A program made the translations under genes and the position numbers. A stretch of 64,000 nt of DNA from DASRHD01 sp035485575 (GTDB lineage: Bacteria; Verrucomicrobiota; Verrucomicrobiia; Opitutales; Opitutaceae). Of this stretch, positions 42,147 through 51,259 are shown one piece after another. The notes beneath the pieces are model-generated. The model was not told the DNA's origin. It ran no database searches and worked only from the letters and a program-made list of their open reading frames with translations. The stretch covers positions 140,635 through 204,634 of the forward strand of contig DATHNW010000017.1 of NCBI GenBank assembly GCA_035485575.1, read 5' to 3'. Position 1 is the stretch's first letter, and each line of letters starts with the position of its first letter.

Positions 42147-44491
42147 GATTCAGGAGAGTTGGAATCGCCGCGGGCCAGCGGTTCAAGTTCGACGGCGGTG
42201 AGGGCGGTGAGTACGATCAGCGCGACAGTCAGGCCGAGGCTGTGGACGACGGGGATCCGGCTGAAACTCAGCACGCCGAAGGAAGAGGCGGCGCTCAAGG
42301 CCGAAAGCCGGATGGCCACGGGCGGAGGCGTGCCGCCATGGGCACTTTCGGAGGAAAAGATGGCGTAATTGTGCGCGAGACAGAGGCCGAGGAACGCGCC
42401 CAGCAGATGGAAAAGATTCAACGTCTGGCCGAGGAACCCAAACACGCCGAAGATGAAAAAACACGAGCCGGCGGGGATCAAGGCGATGCGCAGTCCGGCG
42501 CGGAAGGGGTAGATCACAAAGACGCTGATGATCACGAGGGCGAGTCCCACGAGGCTCAACCGCAGGGCGGACCAACGGTAGCGCGTAAATAGATGGTTCA
42601 GCGACTGGAGCTGGTCTGCGCTAACGGTGAAAAGACCGGCGGGCGGCAGTGGTGCGTCCGGTTGCTTGATGATGGTGAGAAACCAATACAAGGGGCCATG
42701 CGAATTGTAGAGCTGCGCGAGCGGCCCGGTGATGATCCGCCCGATGTCCGCGTAGAGGTCGGCATAAGCGCCCGCCGGCGGATTTTTCCGCAGGTTGGCC
42801 CAATCGTCGAAAAACGAATCAAAGGACGCGGGCACGAAGCCATGGCGGTCCAGAGCCGCGCGAAAATCGTCGGCAAATCCATCGAGATTGTTCAATCGTG
42901 CCGGCAGCGCCTGCCAGTCCTCCTCGGTAGGAAACACGAGGCCGAAACTGGCGGGCGCAACGCCGGGCGCGGTTTTTGACTCGTAAGCCAGGAAATTTTC
43001 CAGGTGCCGGCGGGCCTCCGCCACCGAGTTTCCATAGGTGAGATAGACGGAATTATCCGAAGTGTCGCCGAACAGCGTTCGCAGCGCTTGCTCGTTGGCG
43101 ATCAATTGGGGCGCCGGAATGTCGAGTTCCCGGATGTCGTCCTGCCAGTGCAGCCGCCACGGTCCGGCGAGGGCGATCGCAATTGCGGTGATAAACATCA
43201 GGCGCGGAAGCAGCCGTTGCCATGGGCTTTTGCTGGCGGAGAGCCGGCCGAATTGACGGCCTTCGAGAAAGGGCTGTTCCAGCTGCGCGAAGTACAGCAT
43301 CGCCCCTGCGAGCGCACACAACAAACCGGCGCTGACAAAAAGACCGACCTGCCGGATGAACGGAAGGTTGGAGAAAAGCAGCAGCGAGAAACCGATCACC
43401 GTGGTGAGGCAGCTCGCCAGCAGCGGCTTGAGCAGGCGGCCCAGCTTGTCGGCGTAAGGTTCGCCGGGCCGCCGCGAAGGCTGCATGTAAATATAAAACC
43501 CGTAATCGATCGCGACGCCGCTAAGCAGGGAGCCGATCACGAAAACAAGGACATGGAGGCGAGGAAAGAGCAGCGTAGAGGCCGTCCAGGCGCCGAGGAG
43601 GGAACAGACAATCACCGGCAGCAGGTGCAGCATTTTCCAGATGCGGCGGACAAAAACACAGCCGACCGCGAGCACGGCGAGGATGGAAGCGGTGTTTAGG
43701 ATTTTGATTTCCCATTCGATCCTTGCGCGGCTGGCCGCGGCGAAGCGATTTATGCCGGACCACTGAACTTCGACGGACGGATAGTGTGCGCGGGTTTTGG
43801 CCAGCGCCTGTTCGACAGCCGCAAAGACGGGCTGCTGGCCTTCCTCAGTGAGCGGCGAAGCCTTGATTCGCGCCCAGATGAGGGCGTGGCCATCGGCGTG
43901 GGCCCCGGGCAGGCCGAGCGAGCCGGCGCGTTCAATCAGGTGTGGCGTCAGCAGGAGGGGATCCTTCAGTACCAAATCCTGCATGGGCACGGCTTCGGGT
44001 TTGCTGAGGAAAGACTCAAGGTCGGCCGCGGCGCGCTCGGCCAGCCAGGAGGAAAATTTCTGCGCGGGCTGGCCGGTTTGCGCGAATTCACGCTGCCGTT
44101 CGCCCAGCCAGGCCGGCAGCAGCAATGCAAAACGCCGCTCAAAGATATGCCGTCCCATTTCGGTTTGAGCCGTGGTGTCGCCCAGGGTCACAACCTCGGC
44201 CAGGGCGGGCGATCGGGCGAGCTCATCGGCGAACAGCCGGGCGGCGGGCTCAGGCGAAACCGTGGGCGCGGCTGGATCGTGCAGTGCGAACAGCATCACC
44301 CGGACCTGCAGGTCGCCGGCGAGGCTCCGGGCCACGGCGACCTCGGGCGACTGTTCATCCGGCGGGATGAGGTCGAGGACATTGGTCGAAATTTTCCGGG
44401 TGTAGTCCAGCCGGGCCAGCCAGCCTGCGCACAGGACGACGAAGGCGGCGAGTGCGCAACGGGCGAAAAGTTTCTGGCGGGCCGGTTCCAC
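42131..44491 (-). CDS. MMPL-family (RND-like) exporter
   Basis: A 786-residue polytopic protein with about twelve helices in two halves. Each half has a large extracytoplasmic loop after its first helix and a bundle of helices after it (IKILNTASILAVLAVGCVFV, YGFYIYMQP; then LRLSLVGLALVIISVFVIYPF, LCLAHNYAIFSSE). Aryl-polyene clusters carry this exporter type for the lipid-linked product. The start is GTG at 44491; no nearby ATG fits better. Its stop lies inside the ligase start region. Confidence 0.87.
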   Translation of the reverse strand: MEPARQKLFARCALAAFVVLCAGWLARLDYTRKISTNVLDLIPPDEQSPEVAVARSLAGDLQVRVMLFALHDPAAPTVSPEPAARLFADELARSPALAEVVTLGDTTAQTEMGRHIFERRFALLLPAWLGERQREFAQTGQPAQKFSSWLAERAAADLESFLSKPEAVPMQDLVLKDPLLLTPHLIERAGSLGLPGAHADGHALIWARIKASPLTEEGQQPVFAAVEQALAKTRAHYPSVEVQWSGINRFAAASRARIEWEIKILNTASILAVLAVGCVFVRRIWKMLHLLPVIVCSLLGAWTASTLLFPRLHVLVFVIGSLLSGVAIDYGFYIYMQPSRRPGEPYADKLGRLLKPLLASCLTTVIGFSLLLFSNLPFIRQVGLFVSAGLLCALAGAMLYFAQLEQPFLEGRQFGRLSASKSPWQRLLPRLMFITAIAIALAGPWRLHWQDDIRELDIPAPQLIANEQALRTLFGDTSDNSVYLTYGNSVAEARRHLENFLAYESKTAPGVAPASFGLVFPTEEDWQALPARLNNLDGFADDFRAALDRHGFVPASFDSFFDDWANLRKNPPAGAYADLYADIGRIITGPLAQLYNSHGPLYWFLTIIKQPDAPLPPAGLFTVSADQLQSLNHLFTRYRWSALRLSLVGLALVIISVFVIYPFRAGLRIALIPAGSCFFIFGVFGFLGQTLNLFHLLGAFLGLCLAHNYAIFSSESAHGGTPPPVAIRLSALSAASSFGVLSFSRIPVVHSLGLTVALIVLTALTAVELEPLARGDSNSPESCRPR

Positions 44492-44496
44492 GGCGG

Positions 44497-45150
44497 TCAG
44501 CGAAAATAACGGGCCAGCTCGTCCGCGGAAAAGACCACATTCTCGTGCGTTTCGCCGATGAGGATTTCGATGTGTTGTGAGGCGGACACGATCAGCTCGA
44601 TTTTGCGCAGCCGGGCCTTTTCACCGGAGATAACGAGGGAAGACAGGTTCCCGACGAGCGCCGGGTCGCGCGGCACAAGGGCGAGCGTCCAGGCCTCGGC
44701 CTCACGCTGCCCATGGAGTTCGAATTTTTTTTCAAGCTGCGGCAGGTCGAAATGAAGGACGTCAACCAGGGCGGAAGTCGCCGCCTGGGCCCGGCTGTCG
44801 GCCGGCGCGGCCCGCTCATGGCCCTGGTCATCGCGCATCAGCAGGCCGCGATCATCGATGATGAGGATGCGGGACTCGGGGGTGAGGTAGTGCAGGCTGA
44901 GGCCGCGGCTGGCGACGATGCGAATTTCTCCGGTCAGCACGACGGGTGTCTTGCGAAACGGAAAATAACGCAGCTCCTGAAAAAAAGACACGCGGCTCTT
45001 GTCGGGAGCCAGGCGCACAAACAGGTCCTTCCAGGCCGGGTCGTGTGCAGCATCGGCGATGAGCGTGCTGGAATCGAGCAACGGCGTTTCCGCCGGACTG
45101 GTCAGGACGCCGGCAAGGCAGAGGGCGAGGGCGGCGAGGCGACGTTTCAT
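44497..45150 (-). CDS. LolA-like outer-membrane lipid carrier
   Basis: A 217-residue exported protein with a signal peptide (MKRRLAALALCLAGVLTSPAE) and the all-beta LolA-type pattern: RVSFFQELRYFPFRKTPVVLTGEI, RGLSLHYLTPESRILIID, ALVPRDPALVGNLSSLVIS. LolA-like proteins in aryl-polyene loci are thought to shuttle the lipid across the periplasm. It overlaps the GT2 gene by 4 bp (ATGA) and precedes the MMPL gene by 5 bp. Confidence 0.8.
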   Translation of the reverse strand: MKRRLAALALCLAGVLTSPAETPLLDSSTLIADAAHDPAWKDLFVRLAPDKSRVSFFQELRYFPFRKTPVVLTGEIRIVASRGLSLHYLTPESRILIIDDRGLLMRDDQGHERAAPADSRAQAATSALVDVLHFDLPQLEKKFELHGQREAEAWTLALVPRDPALVGNLSSLVISGEKARLRKIELIVSASQHIEILIGETHENVVFSADELARYFR

Positions 45151-45941
45151 GATGATTGCCGGATTGGTTTGCCGGAGGTGCGAATGCCGGCCCGGCGCAG
45201 GCGGTGGACCGGCCACCAGCGCCACAAGGCGAGCTGGGCGACCAGGCGCGCATGCAGCCAGATCAGGAGGAGATTGTCGCGCCCGTAGTGAAAATGCGAG
45301 ACGCCACCTTCGCCTTTGGCCAGATAGCGGCAGGGTGCAGGCAGGTTCACGGTGGGTGTTCCCGCCCAGAACATCCGCACGGCGATTTCGTGGTCGAAAT
45401 CGAAACGGCGGGCACTGTGAGTTGAATTGAAAGCGCGCTGGAGGGCGGCGGCAGGATAAACCCGAAATCCGAAAAGGGGGTCGTCGATGCCCGCGCCGAG
45501 AACTTCGATCCGGGCGAGGAGCACGCTGAGCTTGCGGCCGTACAGTCGCACCGCCGGCGCTTCCGGGCCGAAGACCGGCCGGCCGAGCACGAGCGCAGCA
45601 GGTTGCGCCATTGACGCCTGCATGAATTCGGAAATATGGCCGGCGGGATGCTGGCCGTCGGCGTCCATCGTCAGCACATGGGTGAAGCCTGCGGCCAGGG
45701 CGGCCGCAGTGCCGATCTCGATGGCTGCGCCTTTGCCGCCGTTCTGCGGGCATAGGATCACCCGCACCCGCGGATCGCCGGCGGCGAGGGCCTGGACCGG
45801 TCCGGCGCTGCCATCCGTGCTGCCATCGATGACCACCCAGACGGGACTCCAATGGCGCAATGCCTCCGTCACCGTGGCCACAAGGATCGGCCCGGTGTTG
45901 AAGGACGGAATGAGCACGAGGTGGGTGGTGGAGGGCGTCAT
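45147..45941 (-). CDS. Family 2 glycosyltransferase
   Basis: A 264-residue GT-A enzyme. It begins LVLIPSFNTG; the nucleotide-sugar aspartates are in VVIDGSTDGS and VLTMDADGQH (D-x-D-type motif); GIDDPLFGFRVY follows. There is no membrane anchor. It is coupled by 4-bp overlaps to both LolA and PlsC genes, indicating one operon; it likely glycosylates the pigment lipid (inference). Confidence 0.87.
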   Translation of the reverse strand: MTPSTTHLVLIPSFNTGPILVATVTEALRHWSPVWVVIDGSTDGSAGPVQALAAGDPRVRVILCPQNGGKGAAIEIGTAAALAAGFTHVLTMDADGQHPAGHISEFMQASMAQPAALVLGRPVFGPEAPAVRLYGRKLSVLLARIEVLGAGIDDPLFGFRVYPAAALQRAFNSTHSARRFDFDHEIAVRMFWAGTPTVNLPAPCRYLAKGEGGVSHFHYGRDNLLLIWLHARLVAQLALWRWWPVHRLRRAGIRTSGKPIRQSS

Positions 45942-46678
45942 GGGGTGGAGCCGAGCTGGGCGGCGAACCGGCGCTGCACATCCGCCACGATTTCATTCGT
46001 GGTGCGATCCGGCCCGGTGTCCACCGTCTGGTCGACCAGGACTTCCACCCGGGCGGGCAGTGCTGCGATCCGCCACAACGGGCGGCCGCGCGGCAGCAGG
46101 TCGCGACTGGCCCGGATGATGAGCACCTGCACGGGCACGCCCGCGCGCCGCGCGATCAAGGCGAAGCCGGGCTTGAGCGGATTGAACGGGCGGCCGGTGT
46201 CGGTGCGAGTGCCCTCGGGAAAAATGAGGAGGGTCCGGCCGCCGGCGACTTTTTCGGCTACGGTGTGGATGAGGTCGATACCGGTGTCGCCGGAAGCGTA
46301 ACCGCCCATGATGGCGGCGGGCGCGAGGAACGGGTTGCGCAAGAGGGCCGGCTTGAAGATGCACATGGCGTCAGGCAGCCGGGCGAGCAGGACGGTCGCG
46401 TCGATCAGGGTGGGGTGATTGGCGACGTAGACGGCCGGTCGTACGAGCCCGGCGGGGCCGGGGCCCTGCCAGGTGACCTGGACGACCCGCGTGGCATTGA
46501 GCCAGGCGCTCCAGCTGGCGAACAGCCGGCGAATGATTTCCCGGACGGCCGGCCCGTGGCGCTCCCGGTTGGGCAGAAGCATGAGCAGGGCGCAAAAAAA
46601 ATTGAGGGCAAGGCCGACCGCTCCGAAAACGAGCCACGAAAAAAGATAAACGAAGATGAAATAAGATCGTTTAAGCAT
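45938..46678 (-). CDS. 1-acyl-glycerol-3-phosphate-type acyltransferase (PlsC family)
   Basis: A 246-residue enzyme with an N-terminal helix (YFIFVYLFSWLVFGAVGLALNFF) and the PlsC motifs NHPTLID (H-x4-D) and FPEGTRT. It probably esterifies the polyene to a glycerol or sugar acceptor within this locus; a role in ordinary phospholipid synthesis cannot be ruled out. Confidence 0.88.
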   Translation of the reverse strand: MLKRSYFIFVYLFSWLVFGAVGLALNFFCALLMLLPNRERHGPAVREIIRRLFASWSAWLNATRVVQVTWQGPGPAGLVRPAVYVANHPTLIDATVLLARLPDAMCIFKPALLRNPFLAPAAIMGGYASGDTGIDLIHTVAEKVAGGRTLLIFPEGTRTDTGRPFNPLKPGFALIARRAGVPVQVLIIRASRDLLPRGRPLWRIAALPARVEVLVDQTVDTGPDRTTNEIVADVQRRFAAQLGSTP

Positions 46679-46705
46679 GGGAACGCTCGTACCGGATGGC
46701 GGGGT

Positions 46706-47617
46706 TTACCGGTCCGGCGAAGCGGGAGGATTGAGCGGAGTGAAGTTGAACCACAGGAATGGATTCTGGCGCAGCAATGATTCCACGCGGGCAAGGAAAT
46801 CCTGGAAATGCACGCGGGCGCGGGCAAGGTTTTCGCCCTTCGAACTCCCATTGGGCGCGAAAATCGTCGAGCTGTAAATCAATGACTCATTCCCACCGTG
46901 GGGAACGCTGACGCAAAACACGACCGGCCGGTCGAAAATCAGCGCCAGATGATAGATGGTGAAGGGAAACAGGCGGCGTTGGCCCAGAAATTCGAACGGC
47001 TCGAGCTTCGCGCTGTACTCCGGCCGGTCGCATTGCATCGCGACGGAGACGCCGGACTGGACCGCGTCCTTCAGGGAAAAGAGGAGATTTTCCGGTTCGT
47101 TGACCCAAAGGTAGGTGACCGATTTCCCGAAGCGCAGGGCGAGCCGCTGGGTGTCCCGGGAGTTTTCCACCCGCAGGCGGATCATGTAAATTCGCAGGTC
47201 GAGCTGGCCGACCATGAATCCGAGCAGATCCGAATCGCCGAGATGAAAGGTGCCGAGGAGCGTGGAGCCACCGTGTTCCATCAGGGTCGCGAAGGGGATG
47301 CACCCCGGCCCGTCGACCCAACGGTGGGCCTGGCCTTCAGCGACCCGCAATTTCAACATGAGCGCCCGCGCGAAGGCGAAGAAATGCCGCCAGATTTCAG
47401 TCAGTCTCGCCGGCCGTTGCAGGATGGCCGTCAGATAATCGCGCGAGTGGCGGCGCTGCTTCGGCATGCAGGCGACTGCCACCCAGCTGCCGAGCCCGAG
47501 GAGGAAACTAAACACCGGGGCGGGCAGGGCGGTACCGGCCCGGTACAGGAAAAGATAGCCCCAGCTTGGCCCGGGATTGCGCGGAGCGCCGGCGTGGCTG
47601 GCTTTGCTCAATGCCAT
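46706..47617 (-). CDS. LpxL/HtrB-type lipid acyltransferase
   Basis: A 303-residue member of the lysophospholipid/lipid A acyltransferase family. The catalytic HLGDSD (H-x4-D) lies in LLGTFHLGDSDLLG; AMQCDRPE and FPFTIYHLALIFDRPVVF are other family blocks. It overlaps the chain-length-factor-like gene by 10 bp. With the PlsC gene it makes two acyltransferases in the locus, as in aryl-polyene clusters. Confidence 0.83.
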   Translation of the reverse strand: MALSKASHAGAPRNPGPSWGYLFLYRAGTALPAPVFSFLLGLGSWVAVACMPKQRRHSRDYLTAILQRPARLTEIWRHFFAFARALMLKLRVAEGQAHRWVDGPGCIPFATLMEHGGSTLLGTFHLGDSDLLGFMVGQLDLRIYMIRLRVENSRDTQRLALRFGKSVTYLWVNEPENLLFSLKDAVQSGVSVAMQCDRPEYSAKLEPFEFLGQRRLFPFTIYHLALIFDRPVVFCVSVPHGGNESLIYSSTIFAPNGSSKGENLARARVHFQDFLARVESLLRQNPFLWFNFTPLNPPASPDR

Positions 47618-48261
47618 GCGAGGGTAAGGGTCAGGCCGGGGGCGGCGGTTTGGCCTAGCGGGCGGCGTTCTCGCAAAAGGGTGAAGAATTCGGGCAGGGT
47701 GAGCGCACCGTCCGGGTCATCGTTGGCGGTGAGGCGGAGCGTGCCGAGCGCGCCGGACGGGTCGGTGGAGAGCACAACGGCAAAGGCGAAGGATTCCTGA
47801 CTCGCGACGCCGCAGTCGACCAGCCACGTGCCGCGCTCTTCTCCGCCGCAGAGGATGACACGCGGGGTGGCGGCCAGGAGCGCGGCCTGGATCGCGCTCG
47901 CCGCGAGCTGCCGGTGGCCGGTGAGCGGAAAAAACTGCGGCAGGGGTTGCTGCCGGGCGATGAGCACCTGTTGCACGGCGCTGGGATGGATCGACGTTTG
48001 AAACAGCGTCGGACTCGCCGATGGAAAACTGACCAGGTAATCTTCGAGCGCCTGGCTTTCGGCGTAGGCGGAGGCGTAAACCACGGTGTCATCCGCGGAC
48101 AGCTTGATTCCATCCAGCACGCTGCCGAGGAGCAGGCCGAGCTGGGTCATGCGCCGCGTGGCGCCGCGCGGAAAAAGTTCGCGGAGGCGTTCACGCGTCG
48201 CGGCCGGCTCCTCGAGCCCGGGATTCTCGATCCGGACGGCATGCAGATGGCGTTCAATCAT
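47608..48261 (-). CDS. Ketosynthase-like chain-length-factor protein
   Basis: A 217-residue protein resembling the Ketoacyl-synt_2 (chain length factor) proteins of aryl-polyene loci. Recognisable segments: RMTQLGLLLGSVL, DDTVVYASAYAESQALEDYL and SPTLFQTSIHPSAVQQVLI, matching the pattern around the dimer interface of condensing enzymes but with Ser/His where the active Cys would be. It is probably a non-catalytic partner of the adjacent ketosynthase. The ATG at 48261 overlaps that gene by 8 bp. Confidence 0.75.
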   Translation of the reverse strand: MIERHLHAVRIENPGLEEPAATRERLRELFPRGATRRMTQLGLLLGSVLDGIKLSADDTVVYASAYAESQALEDYLVSFPSASPTLFQTSIHPSAVQQVLIARQQPLPQFFPLTGHRQLAASAIQAALLAATPRVILCGGEERGTWLVDCGVASQESFAFAVVLSTDPSGALGTLRLTANDDPDGALTLPEFFTLLRERRPLGQTAAPGLTLTLAWH

Positions 48262-49366
48262 GGCTGAGGAGAAAAGCGGCATGCGCGCCGCCAAAGGCAT
48301 TGCTGGTGAGGAGCACGCCGTCGAAGCCGGCATTGGCGAACGGTTCAGTCGCCACGTTGTCGGTGAAACACGGTGCGATGCTGCCGACGCTGCCGGGTGT
48401 GCGGCCGGATTTTATGGCGGCCAGGGCGACGGCGAGCTCGATCAAGCCGCAGCTGCCAAGCGTGTGGCCGAGGCTGCCCTTCCAGGAAACGAGCGGTGCG
48501 CCGGGAAAAAACCGCGCCAAGGTTTCGGCTTCCAGGCGGCCGGCTTCCAGCGTGCCGGTACCGTGGCCCTTGATCCAGAGCCGCCGGCCCGCAGCTGATG
48601 CAGCCAGCGGGGCAAGGCAGGCGGTGAAGCCGGCGCCGTCCGCGCGATTGGCGGTGAAGTGGTGCATCTCATTATAAATATTCTGGTCGGAGAGCCGGAA
48701 ACCGCCCGGCCCGCGGCCGAGCACGGCGAACGCCGCGCCATCGCCGAGGCCGATGGAGCCGGTGGCGCGGGCCGAATAGGGCGCGGGCATTTCGGGGTTG
48801 AGGATTTTCAGGGCGTGAAAGCCGCCGGTGACAAACGGGCTGATGAAATCGAAGCTGAACACCAGCGCCCGGTCCGCCAGCCCTGCATGCAGGACGTGGC
48901 TGGCGAGGAGCAGTCCGATGTGGGCCGAGATGCAGGCATGCGAAAGCACGCTGATGTTGGCGCCCCAGCCCAGACGCCGGCGCAAAACTTCCACCGTGGA
49001 AAACGGGGTGGTATAGGGCAGGTGTTCCGGATCGTGCGTGCGCTGAAAGGCATAAAGGCTGCCGACGCCAAAGTTGCTGCTGGTGACAAAGACGGGATGA
49101 CGCGCCGTGCCCCATGGGCCGGCGGGGATTCCCGCCGCGAGCGCATCGGTGCAGGCCAGCCAGTTGGGCGGCGCAGTCTCCGCCATACTGCGGCCGGGGA
49201 GGGGCGCCAGCGGCACGCGATCGCCGCCCTCGGGACCGAGCACGGGAAGAAATTGCAGCGCACGGTCTCCGGCCAGAAGCGCCGTGCAGGTGGTTTCGGC
49301 ATCACCCAGGGCCGTCCGGCAACCGATGGCTTCCAGACGCACCGGTTTGTCGGGAGACACGCTCAT
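48254..49366 (-). CDS. Beta-ketoacyl synthase of the pigment locus
   Basis: A 370-residue condensing enzyme of thiolase fold. Catalytic residues are present: Cys145 in LSHACISAHIG, His268 in IKGHGTGTLEAG, Lys296 and His301 in SWKGSLGHTLGSCG. It is divergent from the housekeeping FabF at the window start. It follows the ACP gene and pairs with the chain-length-factor-like gene. The ATG at 49366 is preferred over a TTG at 49384. Confidence 0.87.
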   Translation of the reverse strand: MSVSPDKPVRLEAIGCRTALGDAETTCTALLAGDRALQFLPVLGPEGGDRVPLAPLPGRSMAETAPPNWLACTDALAAGIPAGPWGTARHPVFVTSSNFGVGSLYAFQRTHDPEHLPYTTPFSTVEVLRRRLGWGANISVLSHACISAHIGLLLASHVLHAGLADRALVFSFDFISPFVTGGFHALKILNPEMPAPYSARATGSIGLGDGAAFAVLGRGPGGFRLSDQNIYNEMHHFTANRADGAGFTACLAPLAASAAGRRLWIKGHGTGTLEAGRLEAETLARFFPGAPLVSWKGSLGHTLGSCGLIELAVALAAIKSGRTPGSVGSIAPCFTDNVATEPFANAGFDGVLLTSNAFGGAHAAFLLSHD

Positions 49367-49393
49367 GGTTTGTCGGGCGGACAAGGCGCCCGG

Positions 49394-49669
49394 TCAGGCT
49401 GGCAGTTTGTCCTTGGAGGCGTGGGCGCGGATGTAGGCCGCCAGCTGGGCCACGTTGAGCAGGGCGGCCCGCGCTTCTTCGCTATTGGTGATTTTTATCC
49501 CGAATTCCTTTTCCAGGCGCACGACCAGCTCGAGCGCATCGATGGAATCAAGACTCAGCCCGGCGCCGATCAACGGCTCTCCGTCGGGAATATCGGCTGC
49601 CTTGATGTCGTCGAGCTTGAGCGTGTCGACGATGAGTTGCTTTAGCCGGGAAAGAAGCGGATCCGACAT
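49394..49669 (-). CDS. Acyl carrier protein
   Basis: A 91-residue ACP with the phosphopantetheine Ser42 in LSLDSIDALELVV (DSID instead of the common DSLD). It carries the growing chain. It lies between the flavoprotein and ketosynthase genes, so it is dedicated to this locus rather than to fatty acid synthesis. Confidence 0.9.
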   Translation of the reverse strand: MSDPLLSRLKQLIVDTLKLDDIKAADIPDGEPLIGAGLSLDSIDALELVVRLEKEFGIKITNSEEARAALLNVAQLAAYIRAHASKDKLPA

Positions 49670-49696
49670 GGTTCAGAGTAAATGGAGGAGGGAAGG

Positions 49697-51001
49697 CTAA
49701 GAGTTCGCCGGGGAGGAAAGAGGTTCCATCACGGGCTCGGCATAATCCAGCTTCAGGCACATTTTGAATCCGTGCCGCTGCAGCCAGCACACCAGCAGGA
49801 AGGTCCGCCACCGCCACCACAGCGACCATTTCATGTCGGCATGGCCGGCCACGATGGAACAGATGGCCAGCCGGATTTTCCATGGTACCTGCTGGCTCAT
49901 GAAGACGGCAAAGGTCTCATTGTCGTAGAACATGGCGATGAGCCGCTGGAAAACGCCGGCATGGCGTTTGACCGCCTTGGTATAACGCCGGCGCTCGGCC
50001 AGGGTGAGCCCGCGTTTGGCGGCGTCCGCGCGGATGATAAGCCCGACGGCCATTTTCGCCGACCACATCGACATGTAGACCCCGGTGGAGAAGATGGGGT
50101 CGAAAAATCCCGCGGCGTCGCCCACGAGCAGGAGGCGTTCATCGGCCAGTTCCTGCCGGAAATAGCTGTAGTCGCTGGTGACGTGAAACGGCATCGTGGG
50201 CGTGGCCTGGGCGAAGAGTTCGCGCAGCTTGGCCGAGCCGGCCACCGCCCGGGCAAACAAATCCTCGGGCCGCAAGCCGGCGCCGCGCATGGCCTCGACG
50301 GTCGTCACCAGCCCGACGGAAGTGCGCTCGGCATCGATGGGGATGAGCCAGAACCAGCCGTTTTCCAACCGGACGGCGACGGTATGGCCGCCCGCGGGGC
50401 CGGAAGCCCGCGACACTCCGATAAAATGGTTATAGATGGCGATCCGTTTGGGGAAGGGCGACGGATCGTTCGAGCGCTTCCGGCCGGTGCTGAAAAGGTT
50501 GTCGCGCCCGCTGGCATCGAGCACCCAGCGTGCGGTCACGGTTTGCACGGCCGGCCCGGTTTCGAGCCGCACATGGTGGATACCGTCCTTGGTCTCGACA
50601 CTGCGGGCCAGCGTCCGGATGCGGACCTCTGTCCCGAGTTCGCGGGCGTGATCCAGCAGCAGGGCGTCGAATTTGGCCCGTTCGACTTGAAAGGTGTAAT
50701 CGAGGCCGGGCACCAGGCCTTCGCTGAATTGGATTTCCGTCATCGCGCGGCCATTGGAGGTGAAGAAGGCCGCGCCGAATTTTTGAATGAAGCCGGCCGC
50801 AGCTAGCTTCGGCCACACCCCGGTTTCGCGCATGACGGCGTTGCCCATGGGGAGGAGCGATTCGCCGATGTGAAAGCGCGGAAATTCCTCCTTTTCGACC
50901 AGCAGGACCTTCAGGCCGTGCTGACGTGCGAACGCGGCCGCGGTGCTGCCGCCCGGGCCGCCACCGACTATAACCAAATCAAATTCGTAGGGTTGTATCA
51001 C
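49697..51001 (-). CDS. Halogenase-like FAD-dependent monooxygenase
   Basis: A 434-residue flavoprotein. The Rossmann motif is VIVGGGPGGSTAAAFA (about 10-25); FPRFHIGESLLP follows. Lys74 in GFIQKFGAAF is where halogenases have the catalytic Lys. The halogenase signature W-x-W-x-I-P is present (GWFWLIP, 215-221). GDAAGFFDPIFSTGVYMSM is the second FAD motif and holds an F-x-P-x2-S-x-G stretch. It may halogenate or hydroxylate the aryl head of the pigment. The start is GTG at 51001; it is the first gene of the minus-strand operon. Confidence 0.85.
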   Translation of the reverse strand: MIQPYEFDLVIVGGGPGGSTAAAFARQHGLKVLLVEKEEFPRFHIGESLLPMGNAVMRETGVWPKLAAAGFIQKFGAAFFTSNGRAMTEIQFSEGLVPGLDYTFQVERAKFDALLLDHARELGTEVRIRTLARSVETKDGIHHVRLETGPAVQTVTARWVLDASGRDNLFSTGRKRSNDPSPFPKRIAIYNHFIGVSRASGPAGGHTVAVRLENGWFWLIPIDAERTSVGLVTTVEAMRGAGLRPEDLFARAVAGSAKLRELFAQATPTMPFHVTSDYSYFRQELADERLLLVGDAAGFFDPIFSTGVYMSMWSAKMAVGLIIRADAAKRGLTLAERRRYTKAVKRHAGVFQRLIAMFYDNETFAVFMSQQVPWKIRLAICSIVAGHADMKWSLWWRWRTFLLVCWLQRHGFKMCLKLDYAEPVMEPLSSPANS

Positions 51002-51102
51002 TAGAAGCGATAATACCTGTCATACGGTTCGGCCGACATCAAGCTATGATGAAAGGCCTTTGGCCCCGATGGGCTGGAGGGGTCATTATCGCGCGCTTGA
51101 AA

Positions 51103-51188
<86 letters not shown>

Positions 51189-51259
51189 GAGCGCGAAACG
51201 GGAAACGTCGCGAGTCGGCGCCCGGAGTTCAAGAAATTTTTTGCCGGGGCGTCCGGCGG

